From NCBI GenBank assembly GCA_003209915.1, contig QCOF01000003.1:67001-131000 (forward strand): DNA of 64,000 nucleotides, read 5' to 3'. The notes under the pieces were generated by a model. The model saw only the letters and a list, made by a program, of their open reading frames with translations, was not told the origin of the DNA and searched no databases. Positions 49,568-58,086 of the stretch are shown piece by piece; position 1 is the first letter of the stretch; every line of letters begins with the position of its first letter. The stretch is from Pelagibacteraceae bacterium AG-430-E20. GTDB taxonomy: Bacteria > Pseudomonadota > Alphaproteobacteria > Pelagibacterales > Pelagibacteraceae. A program made the position numbers and the translations under genes.

Positions 49568-50431
49568 CTATATTTGGCAGGAATCACAAAAAAAAGTTGA
49601 TCTATTTGATGCAATTTTTTTTTTTATAATACCTAAACATCCAATTGCTTTGCATCTGTTTCCTTCTTGCTGATAAACCTTAAACTCTTTTTGATACCCT
49701 CCCAATGTTCCAGATATATCTTGAAAATTTCTAATACTTGATCCTCCTTTAATTATTGCTCTATTTAAAACTTTTTTAGAATTCAAAACAATTTTTTTAC
49801 ATTCGTTTTTAGTTAATAATTTTGCCTGTTTAAATGGATCAATTTTGGATAAAAATAATATTTCACTAGCATATATGTTACCTATTCCCGAAACAAATCT
49901 TTGATCTAATAAAAAACTTTTAATATCTTTATTTTTATCTTTAAAAAAACCTATCACATAATTTAAATTAAATTTTTTATCAAATGGTTCTGGGCCCAAA
50001 TGTTTAAGTCTTTCATTTAACGCACTTTTATTTTTAAATAATTGAAAAAAACCAAAACGTCTTGGATCATTATAAATTACATTAAAATTATCAAATTCAA
50101 ATACAACATGATTATGTTTTTTGGGAAGTGTTGGTGAGTGATAAAAACTAGTGTTTGTAAATTTTGATATTTTAAATCTATCAACAATATGGATTGTTCC
50201 TGACATACCTAGATGAACTAAACAATAATCCCCTTCTAAAAAATGTATTATTAAATATTTTGAAAATCGATCTACTTTAATTATTTTTTTATTTTTAATA
50301 TAACTTTTAAAATTATTTGGTATTAAAAATCTTAAATTTCTATTTCTTATTATTACTTTTTTCACCCTTTTTTGATTAATTTTTTTGTTTAAGGATTGTC
50401 TAACAATTTCTACTTCTGGTAATTCTGGCAT
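49568..50431 (-). CDS. mutM: Formamidopyrimidine-DNA glycosylase
   Basis: A 287-residue Fpg/MutM that removes 8-oxoguanine and nicks the abasic site. The N-terminus MPELPEVEIVRQSL gives the catalytic Pro and Glu after Met removal. The helix-two-turn-helix region has QRFVSGIGNIYASEILF, with the conserved Asn. GGSSIRNFQDISGTLGGYQKEFKVY follows, and the C-terminal zinc finger has Cys pairs in CKAIGC and CDSC. The gene diverges from ubiE across 29 nt containing TATATAAT-like sequence. Confidence 0.96.
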   Translation of the reverse strand: MPELPEVEIVRQSLNKKINQKRVKKVIIRNRNLRFLIPNNFKSYIKNKKIIKVDRFSKYLIIHFLEGDYCLVHLGMSGTIHIVDRFKISKFTNTSFYHSPTLPKKHNHVVFEFDNFNVIYNDPRRFGFFQLFKNKSALNERLKHLGPEPFDKKFNLNYVIGFFKDKNKDIKSFLLDQRFVSGIGNIYASEILFLSKIDPFKQAKLLTKNECKKIVLNSKKVLNRAIIKGGSSIRNFQDISGTLGGYQKEFKVYQQEGNRCKAIGCLGIIKKKIASNRSTFFCDSCQI

Positions 50432-50460
50432 TACACACTATATTCAATATATAATTTTTT

Positions 50461-51165
50461 ATGCAACAATATCTTCAAAATAAAAAAGGACTAGTAGAGG
50501 GTGTATTCGACCAAGTCTATGACCGTTATGATTTGATGAATGACTTTATGTCACTTGGCATACATAGACTTTGGAAAAAAAGTTTGATTAACATGATGAA
50601 CCCGTCTAATAACAAAAAATTAGTGGATGTTGCTTGTGGCACTGGTGATATTGGTAAACTTTTTTTAGACAAAACTCATAAAAAATCTAACGTAACATCT
50701 GTAGATCCTAACAAAAAAATGATTAGTCAAGGGAGAAGTAAACTATCTGAATATGAAAATATTGAGTGGATTACAGCTCCAGCTGAGGAATTGCCATTAG
50801 CTGATAACTCTTTTGACTACTATACAATCAGTTTTGGTTTGAGAAATACAAAAAATTTAGATCTGGCACTTTCTGAAGCTTATAGAGTTTTAAGGCCTGG
50901 TGGCCGGTATCTTTGCTTAGAATTCTCTAAAATCCAAAACACAAATCTGGATTTAATTTACAAAAATTACTCAAAGTTAATCCCTATAATTGGTCAATTT
51001 ATAGTAGGAGAAAAAGAGCCCTATGAATATTTAGTAAAAAGTATTGAACAGTTTATTAATCAAGAAGAACTAATCGATTTGATGCAAAAACACAAATTTC
51101 AAAAATGCTCTTATAGGAATTTTTCTAACGGTATTGTTTCAATTCATAGCGGGTGGAAAGTTTAA
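50461..51165 (+). CDS. ubiE: Ubiquinone/menaquinone methyltransferase UbiE
   Basis: A 234-residue class I SAM-dependent C-methyltransferase of ubiquinone synthesis. SAM motif I is VDVACGTGDIG at residues 55-65. The family signature YDLMNDFMSLGIHRLWK is at ~23-39, and later SFGLRNTKNLDLALSEAYRVLRPGG. With only ubiquinone enzymes around (ubiB next, coq7 at 40.4 kb), the C2 step of ubiquinone is the likely job. The stop overlaps the ubiB start (TAATG). It diverges from mutM. Confidence 0.96.
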   Translation: MQQYLQNKKGLVEGVFDQVYDRYDLMNDFMSLGIHRLWKKSLINMMNPSNNKKLVDVACGTGDIGKLFLDKTHKKSNVTSVDPNKKMISQGRSKLSEYENIEWITAPAEELPLADNSFDYYTISFGLRNTKNLDLALSEAYRVLRPGGRYLCLEFSKIQNTNLDLIYKNYSKLIPIIGQFIVGEKEPYEYLVKSIEQFINQEELIDLMQKHKFQKCSYRNFSNGIVSIHSGWKV

Positions 51166-52733
51166 TGATAAAAAAGTTAATTACCTTGTTTAAATTAGGA
51201 AGAAAAATTGCAAAATCAGACATACTTTCAATTGCATCAAAATTTAAAAAACCTCCTCTGGCTTTAATTATTCTATTCAAAATATTATCTTTTTCATTTC
51301 AAAAAAAAGAGGGGCGTGATTTGGATAAAGATGAAGGACAAAGACTCTCTAGATCCCTAGAGACAATGGGTACTACTTTTATAAAACTAGGACAATTTCT
51401 AGCCACTAGACCTGATATTATTGGTGAAGAGCTATCACAAAAACTTGAGAATCTTCAAGATCGTTTACCACCATTTTCTATAAATGAAGCAAAAAAAATT
51501 ATTAAAAGTGATCTTGGAGAAGAAACTTTTAATTCTATAATAGATTTAAGTGAGCCAGTTGCAGCAGCATCAATCGCTCAAGTACATAAAGCAAAAATTA
51601 ATGACAACGGAACAATTAAAGATGTTGCCATAAAGATTTTAAGACCAGATATAAAAAAAATATTTAATGAAGAAATTGATGCAATGATGTTATTTGCATT
51701 CATTGTTGAGTCATTCGTAAAAAAAACAAAACGATTAAAACTGATAGAAGTTGTTTTTTTATTAAAAGAAATAACAAATCTTGAGATGGATTTAAGGTTT
51801 GAGGCTGCAGCTGCTAATGAATATGCAGAGAATACAAAGAATGATGCCGGATTTAAAGTTCCTGAAATTTATTGGAATTTTACCAGTGAAAATGTAATGA
51901 CTCTAGATTGGATCGATGGTGTTTCAATAAGAGAAACTGAAGAATTAAAAAGGAGAAATTTAGACACTCGTAAATTAGCAGAGGATATTATTCAGCATTT
52001 TTTAAGACATGCTGTAAGAGACGGTTTTTTTCATGCAGATATGCATCAAGGTAATATTTTCATTGATAATAGTGGTCAAATCGCACCTATCGATTTTGGT
52101 ATAATGGGTAGACTAGATAAAGTAAGTAAGAGATTTCTGGCAGAAATTTTATTTGGTTTTATTCAAAGGGATTACCGTAAGGTTGCTGAAGTACACTTAA
52201 CGGCTGGGTTAGTTCCAAAAGATGTTCCAATAGATGACTTAGCTCAAGCTTTAAGATCAATAGGAGAACCAATTTTTGGTCAAGAAGTAAAAGACATCTC
52301 AGGTGGAAGATTATTAAAACAACTCTTTGATGTTACAGAAAAATTCAATATGCAAACCCAACCACAGTTATTAATGTTACAAAAAACAATGGTGGTTGTT
52401 GAGGGGGTTGCAAGAAAATTAAATCCAAATACAAATATATGGACCACATCTAAGCCGGTGCTAGAAGGTTGGTTAAGAGAAACAAAAGATCCAATAACCA
52501 ATTTAAATGAAACTTTAAAAAGTACTTCTGAAGTAATTAAACGACTGCCAGAATTTCCTGAAATTATGGACAAAGCAAATCAAGCTTTAACTTTTTTAGC
52601 TAGTGGACAAATTCCTCAGAATTCAAACTCCTATACAGCTTTAAATGATAAAAAAGCAGAAATGAACACTTTTAAAAACCAATCTATTATTAGTTTATTA
52701 CTTCTTGTAATTTTTGGACTTATAGTATTTTAA
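51165..52733 (+). CDS. ubiB: UbiB family atypical kinase/ATPase for ubiquinone synthesis
   Basis: A 522-residue UbiB. The N-terminal signature KLGQFLATRPDIIGEELSQ sits near residue 75. The alanine-rich nucleotide loop reads AAASIAQVHKAK, the catalytic-like segment is DGFFHADMHQGNIFI, and the metal site is PIDFGIMG. One C-terminal hydrophobic helix (last ~18 residues) anchors it in the membrane. UbiB helps late ubiquinone intermediates reach membrane enzymes. I use the ATG at 51165, overlapping the ubiE stop. A GTG four codons earlier is less likely. Confidence 0.95.
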   Translation: MIKKLITLFKLGRKIAKSDILSIASKFKKPPLALIILFKILSFSFQKKEGRDLDKDEGQRLSRSLETMGTTFIKLGQFLATRPDIIGEELSQKLENLQDRLPPFSINEAKKIIKSDLGEETFNSIIDLSEPVAAASIAQVHKAKINDNGTIKDVAIKILRPDIKKIFNEEIDAMMLFAFIVESFVKKTKRLKLIEVVFLLKEITNLEMDLRFEAAAANEYAENTKNDAGFKVPEIYWNFTSENVMTLDWIDGVSIRETEELKRRNLDTRKLAEDIIQHFLRHAVRDGFFHADMHQGNIFIDNSGQIAPIDFGIMGRLDKVSKRFLAEILFGFIQRDYRKVAEVHLTAGLVPKDVPIDDLAQALRSIGEPIFGQEVKDISGGRLLKQLFDVTEKFNMQTQPQLLMLQKTMVVVEGVARKLNPNTNIWTTSKPVLEGWLRETKDPITNLNETLKSTSEVIKRLPEFPEIMDKANQALTFLASGQIPQNSNSYTALNDKKAEMNTFKNQSIISLLLLVIFGLIVF

Positions 52734-52741
52734 TTCTGCAA

Positions 52742-53947
52742 ATGAAAAATCTGTTAAATAAAAAAGTTTTGTTCATTATATGTGGTGGAATATCTGCATA
52801 TAAAAGTCTTGAAACAATCAGACTTTTCAAAAAAAGTGGCGTCGAAATTAAAACTATACTGACCTCTAGCGCTAAGGAATTTGTAACACCTCTCTCAATT
52901 ACTGCACTATCGCAAGGTAAAGTTTACAGTGAATTGTTCAGTGTTGAAAATGAAAATGAAATGGATCATATTTCACTTTCAAGATGGGCTGATGTTGTTG
53001 TTATTGCTCCTGCAACAGCAAATACTATTTCAAAGCTGGCTCAGGGCACTACAGATGATCTAGCATCGACAGTTGTTCTCGCTTCAGATAAAAGTATTTA
53101 TTTAGCTCCAGCAATGAACGTGAGGATGTGGGAACATCAAACTACCAAAGCAAATTTAAAAAAATTGAGAGATTGTGGTTATAAATTCATTGGTCCTGAA
53201 ATTGGGGATATGGCTTGTGGAGAATATGGTGAGGGTAAAATGTCTGATCCAAGAAAAATTGCTGAAGAAATTGATCAATTTTTTTTAAATAAGAAAAAAA
53301 ATAAAAATTTAAAAGCTTTGGTTACAGCAGGACCTACTAATGAATATATTGATCCTGTAAGGTTTATAACTAATAAGTCTAGTGGCAAACAAGGTTATGA
53401 GATTGCAAAATCTCTCTCTAAAAAAGGTTTTGATACAACGCTCATTTCTGGTCCCACCAACTTAGAAATTGATGATGATATTAATCTAGTTAAGGTTGAA
53501 ACTGCAGAAGAAATGTTTCTTGCAACTCAAAAAAGTTTACCAACTGATGTTGCAATTTTTGCAGCAGCTGTAGCTGATTTTAAGTTACAGAAAAAATATA
53601 CAAATAAAATTAAAAAACAAGAGACATTAAATTTAAATCTTGAAAAAAACATCGATATCTTAAATTATGTCTCTAATCATAATTCAATGAGGCCAAATCT
53701 TGTTATTGGTTTTGCAGCTGAAACTGATAACCACGAAAAAAATGCAGAAGAAAAGTTAAATAAAAAAAATTGTGACTGGATAATTTCAAACGATATTGCA
53801 AATAAAAATATAGGATTTAATTCTGATTTTAATGAAGTAACTATTCACTACAAAAATAAAAAAATAAATAACGAAAAACTCTTTTATAAAAAAAAGTCTG
53901 AAATATCTGATGAAATAGTTGATAGAATTATTGATCAATTAAATTAA
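52742..53947 (+). CDS. coaBC: Bifunctional phosphopantothenoylcysteine decarboxylase/synthetase
   Basis: A 401-residue Dfp/CoaBC carrying out two consecutive steps of coenzyme A synthesis. The N-terminal flavoprotein CoaC half has GGISAYKSLE, the SRWADVVVIAPATANTISK region, PAMNVRMWEH, and the active Cys in DMACGEYGEGKM. The CoaB half begins near residue 190 with VTAGPTNEYIDPVRFITN and SSGKQG. It begins 8 nt after ubiB and its stop overlaps the dut ATG by one base (TAATG), so it belongs to the ubiE-to-SH3 operon. Confidence 0.96.
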   Translation: MKNLLNKKVLFIICGGISAYKSLETIRLFKKSGVEIKTILTSSAKEFVTPLSITALSQGKVYSELFSVENENEMDHISLSRWADVVVIAPATANTISKLAQGTTDDLASTVVLASDKSIYLAPAMNVRMWEHQTTKANLKKLRDCGYKFIGPEIGDMACGEYGEGKMSDPRKIAEEIDQFFLNKKKNKNLKALVTAGPTNEYIDPVRFITNKSSGKQGYEIAKSLSKKGFDTTLISGPTNLEIDDDINLVKVETAEEMFLATQKSLPTDVAIFAAAVADFKLQKKYTNKIKKQETLNLNLEKNIDILNYVSNHNSMRPNLVIGFAAETDNHEKNAEEKLNKKNCDWIISNDIANKNIGFNSDFNEVTIHYKNKKINNEKLFYKKKSEISDEIVDRIIDQLN

Positions 53948-54384
53948 TGGCAAAAGTTCTAATCAAAAAGTTAGCTTCATCTGTTCAATTACCTACTTAT
54001 AAAACTAGTGGAGCTTCAGGCATGGATTTGATGGCTTTTATTTCTGAACCAATAATTCTTAAACCTCAATCTTCTTGTTTAATACCAACTGGTATTTCTG
54101 TTGCATTTTCAGAGGAATTCGAAATACAAATAAGACCAAGATCTGGTTTGGCAGCTAAAAATAATATTAATGTATTAAATACGCCTGGCACAATTGATAG
54201 TGATTATAGGGGTGAAATAAAAGTTATTCTCTTTAACCATGGAAATAAAGAATTTATAATCAATAATAATGATAGAATAGCACAAATGATTTTGACACCA
54301 GTTGTTAAAATGGAATTAGAAGAAACAGAAACTTTGCCAGAAACAATTCGAGGAGAGGGTGGATTTGGCTCAACAGGAAAATGA
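53947..54384 (+). CDS. dut: dUTP diphosphatase
   Basis: A 145-residue trimeric dUTPase that removes dUTP and supplies dUMP. The five family motifs can be followed: SGASGMDLMA (1), RPRSGLAAKNNI (2), NTPGTIDSDYRGEIKV (3), DRIAQMIL (4) and the glycine-rich C-terminal RGEGGFGSTG (5) that closes over the site. The gene overlaps coaBC by one base and the next gene by 4 nt (ATGA). The coaBC-dut pair is common in Proteobacteria. Confidence 0.97.
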   Translation: MAKVLIKKLASSVQLPTYKTSGASGMDLMAFISEPIILKPQSSCLIPTGISVAFSEEFEIQIRPRSGLAAKNNINVLNTPGTIDSDYRGEIKVILFNHGNKEFIINNNDRIAQMILTPVVKMELEETETLPETIRGEGGFGSTGK

Positions 54385-55121
54385 GCACAAAATTAAATAA
54401 AAGAGAAATAGAAAAGTTTTCTCGTCAAATTATTTTAAAAAATATCGGTGCACTAGGACAAAGAAAAATACGAGAAGCAAAAGTTCTAATTATTGGAATG
54501 GGTGGTTTAGGGTGCCCTGCTGCTGAATTTTTAACACGCTCAGGAATTGGAACATTAGGTATTGTAGATCACGATAAGGTTAGTTTGTCAAATATCCACA
54601 GACAAACTTTGTATACCGAGAAAAATGTTAATAAATCAAAAGTTAAAATTGCAAAGAAAAAATTGAATGAAATTAATCCAAAAACCAAAATAAATATTTT
54701 TAACTATAAATTAAATAAAATCAAATTTAATAAAATCATTAAAAATTATGATTACATCATTGATGGTACAGACAACTTTGAGAGTAAATTTTTAATTAAT
54801 GATATTAGTTTAGATTATAAAAAATTTCTTGTAGTTGGTGCTATAAGTAAATTTGATGGTCACATTTTTAGCTTTGATTTTAAAAATAAAAATAGTCCTA
54901 GTTTGAGAGACTTTTACCAAGAAGAGGTTGTTACTGATGAGGTTTTAAATTGTGAGTATGATGGTATTTTAGGAACGGTAGCAGGAATTGTTGGTACAAT
55001 ACAAGCAAACGAAATTCTAAAAAAAATTCTTAATATTGGCGAAAATTTAAATGGATTTATTTTAATTCTAAATTTATTAAATTTAAATATAAGAAAAATA
55101 AAATTAAAAAAAAGAAAATAG
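54381..55121 (+). CDS. ThiF/MoeB/HesA-family adenylyltransferase
   Basis: A 246-residue E1-like enzyme that adenylates the C-terminus of a ubiquitin-fold sulfur carrier. The ATP-binding loop is IGMGGLGCPAAEFLTRSG near residues 38-55, and the acidic strand VDHDKVSLSNIHRQTLY and DGTDNFESKF complete the fold. The two CxxC zinc pairs of typical MoeB/ThiF are absent. The region instead reads PSLRDFYQEEV and NCEYDGILG. There is no carrier gene next door, so thiamine or molybdopterin assignment is open. It overlaps dut (ATGA) and the SH3 gene (TAGTG). Confidence 0.82.
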   Translation: MSTKLNKREIEKFSRQIILKNIGALGQRKIREAKVLIIGMGGLGCPAAEFLTRSGIGTLGIVDHDKVSLSNIHRQTLYTEKNVNKSKVKIAKKKLNEINPKTKINIFNYKLNKIKFNKIIKNYDYIIDGTDNFESKFLINDISLDYKKFLVVGAISKFDGHIFSFDFKNKNSPSLRDFYQEEVVTDEVLNCEYDGILGTVAGIVGTIQANEILKKILNIGENLNGFILILNLLNLNIRKIKLKKRK

Positions 55122-55579
55122 TGCTTTTCAAAATAAAAATTAAAGAAATTTTTATATTGTTTTATTTATTATTTTTTTGCACAATAAGTTCTGCGAATGA
55201 AATTTTTGTCTCTTTGAAAAAAAATAAAGTTAATGTTCGTTATGGTCCAAGTTTCGAATCTGATATCAAGTATGTTTATAAAAAAATAAATCTTCCAATA
55301 AAACAAATAGATAAAAAAGAGAACTTTAGACGAATAATTGATCTAAAAAATAATAGTGGATGGATACATGTTTCACAGTTAAAAAAAAGTAATTCAGTAA
55401 TTGCTATTGAAGATAAAGTTTTATTTAAAAAACCAACATCATTTGCTCAACCTATTGCATTAATTAAAAAAGGTAGATTACTCATTGTTCAAAAATGTGA
55501 AAAACAATGGTGTGAAATAGAAACTGATAATCTAAGTGGATGGATAAAAACTGGAAATCTTTGGGGCTCTATTAACTAA
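55121..55579 (+). CDS. Exported SH3-domain protein
   Basis: A 152-residue protein with a GTG start overlapping the previous stop (TAGTG). Residues ~7-24 are a signal peptide (IFILFYLLFFCTISSANE), so it is periplasmic. Two bacterial SH3 units follow: KNKVNVRYGPSFESDIKYVY to GWIHVSQL, and KPTSFAQPIALIKKGRLLIVQK to GWIKTGNLWG. Such SH3b repeats often bind peptidoglycan or stem peptides. This kind of protein recurs in Alphaproteobacteria at the end of operons. It is convergent with DUF3501, overlapping by 8 nt. Confidence 0.82.
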   Translation: MLFKIKIKEIFILFYLLFFCTISSANEIFVSLKKNKVNVRYGPSFESDIKYVYKKINLPIKQIDKKENFRRIIDLKNNSGWIHVSQLKKSNSVIAIEDKVLFKKPTSFAQPIALIKKGRLLIVQKCEKQWCEIETDNLSGWIKTGNLWGSIN

Positions 55580-56171
55580 AATCTGCCGATAAGGAAGCTA
55601 TATTTTCTTTACTTAGTTTTGTAGTATGTGAATATTCTTTATGATCCATTCCCAATTCAACGTCAATCGCGTTTGATTTAAATTTCTGGATTTGTTCGTC
55701 CGTAAAATTAAAATGCACAAATTGAACTGAAGAAGCTTTACCTTCAGTAGATGTTCTATCAACATCTTCCTCTGGCACAGCTTTAATTGTTTCACCATTT
55801 AATTTCATAAAAACCATTTGTTCAATTCCACCAACTTTACTTAAAAATGCTGCTCTAGATACCGGATTGTCTATTTCAAACATTAAAGTTGCAGTTAATT
55901 CTTTTCCATTTGGAATTAGCGGGTTGTATGCTACTAGTTCATCTTTTAATTGTTCATCTCCACCTTTTTCGATGTAAAGCATTTCTTGAACTTGAGCTAG
56001 CATAGTTTCGTAACTTTCAAAATAGAATGTTGCGTAAGGTCCTAGTGCAATTCTTCTATCTTTTTTAAAACTTACAATACTTTTTCTTAACTCTTTTCTG
56101 TTTTTAATATAAGTCTCTAATGGCATTATATCAGATTTTTGTATCTCTCTTTTTTCTTTAGGCATGATCAT
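55572..56171 (-). CDS. DUF3501 family protein
   Basis: A 199-residue soluble protein matching DUF3501 in its pattern: ENRKELRK-like start (here YIKNRKELRKSIVSFKKDRRIALGP begins near residue 19; only its first part is quoted), FYFESYETMLAQVQEML, then AYNPLIPNGKELTATLMFEID. Its function is not established. It is almost always found beside a cysteine-rich Fe-S oxidoreductase and rubrerythrin, as here, which suggests a role in oxidative stress. It overlaps the Fe-S gene by 4 nt. Confidence 0.83.
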   Translation of the reverse strand: MIMPKEKREIQKSDIMPLETYIKNRKELRKSIVSFKKDRRIALGPYATFYFESYETMLAQVQEMLYIEKGGDEQLKDELVAYNPLIPNGKELTATLMFEIDNPVSRAAFLSKVGGIEQMVFMKLNGETIKAVPEEDVDRTSTEGKASSVQFVHFNFTDEQIQKFKSNAIDVELGMDHKEYSHTTKLSKENIASLSADFS

Positions 56172-57499
56172 AACTTATAACTTTTTGCCATAAGTTCTAT
56201 AGGGTGTAGTGCCTCATCATTAGAAATATTTGTATCTACTTCTAATTGTTTTAAATGCTTTCCAGCTAAAGGACAATCAGATGCCATGTATTTATTATTT
56301 TTATTTTTTATTTGCCTTGCGGTTGGTCTCCCAACTTTATTTGCTAGATCATGTGTTTCCTTCATCACTCCGAAGGTTCCACCATGTCCTGCACATCTTT
56401 CGACAACATCAATTTTAACTTTTGGAATGTGTTTTAGCATGTCTCTAGCTTTTATTCCCATGTTCTGAGCTCTTGCATGACAAGCATGGTGAACAGTTAC
56501 TCCACCATCTATTTCTTCTAGACCTTCGGCTAAACCTTCGTTATTAGCTATGTCAACAACATACTCATCAATATCCATAACGTTTGAAGATAATTTTTTT
56601 ATATTTTCATCTGCAGGTAATAATAATGGCCATTCAAATTTTAACATTAGTCCACAACTAGCTGTTAAGGTTATAACTTTATAACCTTTATCAATCCACT
56701 TAATCAAGTCACTTGATACTTTTTTGGCTTGTTCTACGACTTTTGGAAGATCTGCTTGTTCTAAGAATGGCATACCACAACAGCCTGGATAAGCCTCTTG
56801 AACTTCAACACCATTTTTTTTTAAAACTTTTAAAGCTGCTACACCTGTATTTTTTTTATTAAAGTTCACAAAACAAGTAGAATAAATAACAACTTTTCTA
56901 TCTTTTGTGATCGTGTCGTATTTAATTTTATCGTTATTATTTTTAAAAAAATTAGAAAACGTCTCTGAATTGTATTTTGGTAGCTGAACCCTTTTATCTA
57001 TTCCAGATATAAATTCTAAAATTTTTCTTATAAATTTATTTTTTATATTTGATGCCCAATTTATAAATTTAGAAAACATCACACCAATTTTAGCGTTTCG
57101 GTCAATCTTTGCTAATTGTGTTGGTACACCTGGTAATTTTCCTAACTTTTTTTGTGCTGTTCTATATCTCAACATCAAGTGAGGGAAATCTAGGTCAAAA
57201 TCATGAGGAGGTACATACGGACATTTGGTCATAAAACACATATCACATAAAGTACAAGCATCTACCACAGGAGCAAATTGATCACTGGATAAACTTTCAA
57301 CATCCTCATTTTTAGACTCATCAATCATATCGAATAATTTTGGAAATGAGTCACAAAGATTAAAACATCTTCTGCAACCATGACAAATATCGAATACTCT
57401 TCTCATTTCTGAGTCTAATTTTTCAGGATTTAAAAAATCAGGGTGCTCAAAATCAATTGGGTGCCTTGTTGGGGCGTCTAGACTGCCTTCTTTACTCAT
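56168..57499 (-). CDS. Fe-S oxidoreductase (GlpC/heterodisulfide-reductase-like)
   Basis: A 443-residue cytosolic or membrane-peripheral Fe-S protein. Two 4Fe-4S ferredoxin-type clusters: Cys39, 42, 45 and 49, and Cys82, 85, 88 and 93. The C-terminal half has two CCG-type units, YPGCCGMPFLEQ and VHHACHAR ... ERCAGHGGTFG, as in GlpC and HdrB. It lacks a flavin subunit nearby, so the electron route is unknown. With DUF3501 and rubrerythrin on the same strand, it plausibly passes electrons for peroxide reduction. That is inference from context. Confidence 0.85.
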   Translation of the reverse strand: MSKEGSLDAPTRHPIDFEHPDFLNPEKLDSEMRRVFDICHGCRRCFNLCDSFPKLFDMIDESKNEDVESLSSDQFAPVVDACTLCDMCFMTKCPYVPPHDFDLDFPHLMLRYRTAQKKLGKLPGVPTQLAKIDRNAKIGVMFSKFINWASNIKNKFIRKILEFISGIDKRVQLPKYNSETFSNFFKNNNDKIKYDTITKDRKVVIYSTCFVNFNKKNTGVAALKVLKKNGVEVQEAYPGCCGMPFLEQADLPKVVEQAKKVSSDLIKWIDKGYKVITLTASCGLMLKFEWPLLLPADENIKKLSSNVMDIDEYVVDIANNEGLAEGLEEIDGGVTVHHACHARAQNMGIKARDMLKHIPKVKIDVVERCAGHGGTFGVMKETHDLANKVGRPTARQIKNKNNKYMASDCPLAGKHLKQLEVDTNISNDEALHPIELMAKSYKL

Positions 57500-57523
57500 A
57501 TAAATTTGAAATTTTATTGGATG

Positions 57524-57553
57524 TTTTAGTGGGCAATTTAATGCCCACTAAAA
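57524..57553. other. 12-bp perfect hairpin between rubrerythrin and the Fe-S gene
   Basis: TTTTAGTGGGCA (57524-57535) and TGCCCACTAAAA (57542-57553) are exact inverted complements around the loop ATTTAA. On the minus-strand transcript this lies after the rubrerythrin stop and before the Fe-S start. A U-run precedes the stem rather than following it, so it is not a classic terminator. It could protect the rubrerythrin mRNA 3' end, or attenuate, lowering expression of downstream genes. Confidence 0.55.
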
Positions 57554-57562
57554 AAAAATGTA

Positions 57563-57979
57563 TTAGCTGATCGATTCTAAAGTTTTTTGAAATTTACCAG
57601 CATGAGATTTTTCAGCTTTCGCTAAAGTTTCAAACCAGTCAGCAATTTCTTCAAAACCTTCTTCTCTAGCTGTTTTGGCCATACCTGGGTACATATCAGT
57701 GTACTCATGTGTTTCACCTTGAACAGCTGATGCTAAATTTGCTTTAGTTTCACCAATCGGCATACCAGTTCCAGGATCTCCAACTTCCTCTAAATACTCT
57801 AGATGACCATGTGCGTGACCTGTCTCACCTTCGGCAGTTGATCTAAAAACTGTAGCTACATCATTGTATCCTTCGATGTCAGCCTTTTGTGCGAAGTAAA
57901 GATATCTTCTGTTTGCTTGACTTTCACCAGCAAATGCTTCTTTTAGGTTTTCTTCTGTTTTACTTCCTTTTAATGACAT
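57563..57979 (-). CDS. Rubrerythrin (single di-iron domain)
   Basis: A 138-residue four-helix di-iron protein. Ligands can be followed in two helix pairs: Glu19 ([12 protein letters not shown]), Glu52/His55 ([10 protein letters not shown]), Glu89 and Glu92 (GETHEY), and Glu123/His126 (AEKSH). It lacks the rubredoxin tail of classical rubrerythrin, so it needs another electron donor; the Fe-S oxidoreductase downstream is a candidate. Rubrerythrins reduce hydrogen peroxide. It has an unusually good promoter (TTGACA) and Shine-Dalgarno (AAGGAG), pointing to high expression. Confidence 0.92.
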   Translation of the reverse strand: MSLKGSKTEENLKEAFAGESQANRRYLYFAQKADIEGYNDVATVFRSTAEGETGHAHGHLEYLEEVGDPGTGMPIGETKANLASAVQGETHEYTDMYPGMAKTAREEGFEEIADWFETLAKAEKSHAGKFQKTLESIS

Positions 57980-58009
57980 TATGTTCTCCTTAATTTAATG
58001 ATTGCTAAC

Positions 58010-58048
58010 CATATAATGGTTTTAAATTGATTGTCAACAGTTTAGAAT
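58010..58048 (-). promoter_or_regulatory. Strong promoter of rubrerythrin with adjoining regulator motif
   Basis: On the minus strand: ATTCTAAACT (58048-58039) is immediately followed by a consensus -35 TTGACA (58037-58032, sharing bases with the motif edge), a 16-nt spacer and -10 TATATG (58015-58010). The start codon comes about 30 nt later, after AAGGAG. The same ATTCTAAACT word occurs upstream of the Irr-like gene, so a Fur/Irr-type repressor may act here. The motif and boxes are seen; the regulation is inferred. Confidence 0.6.
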
Positions 58049-58086
58049 AATTATAATATATAATTTAAGTTATTGATAATATTAAA

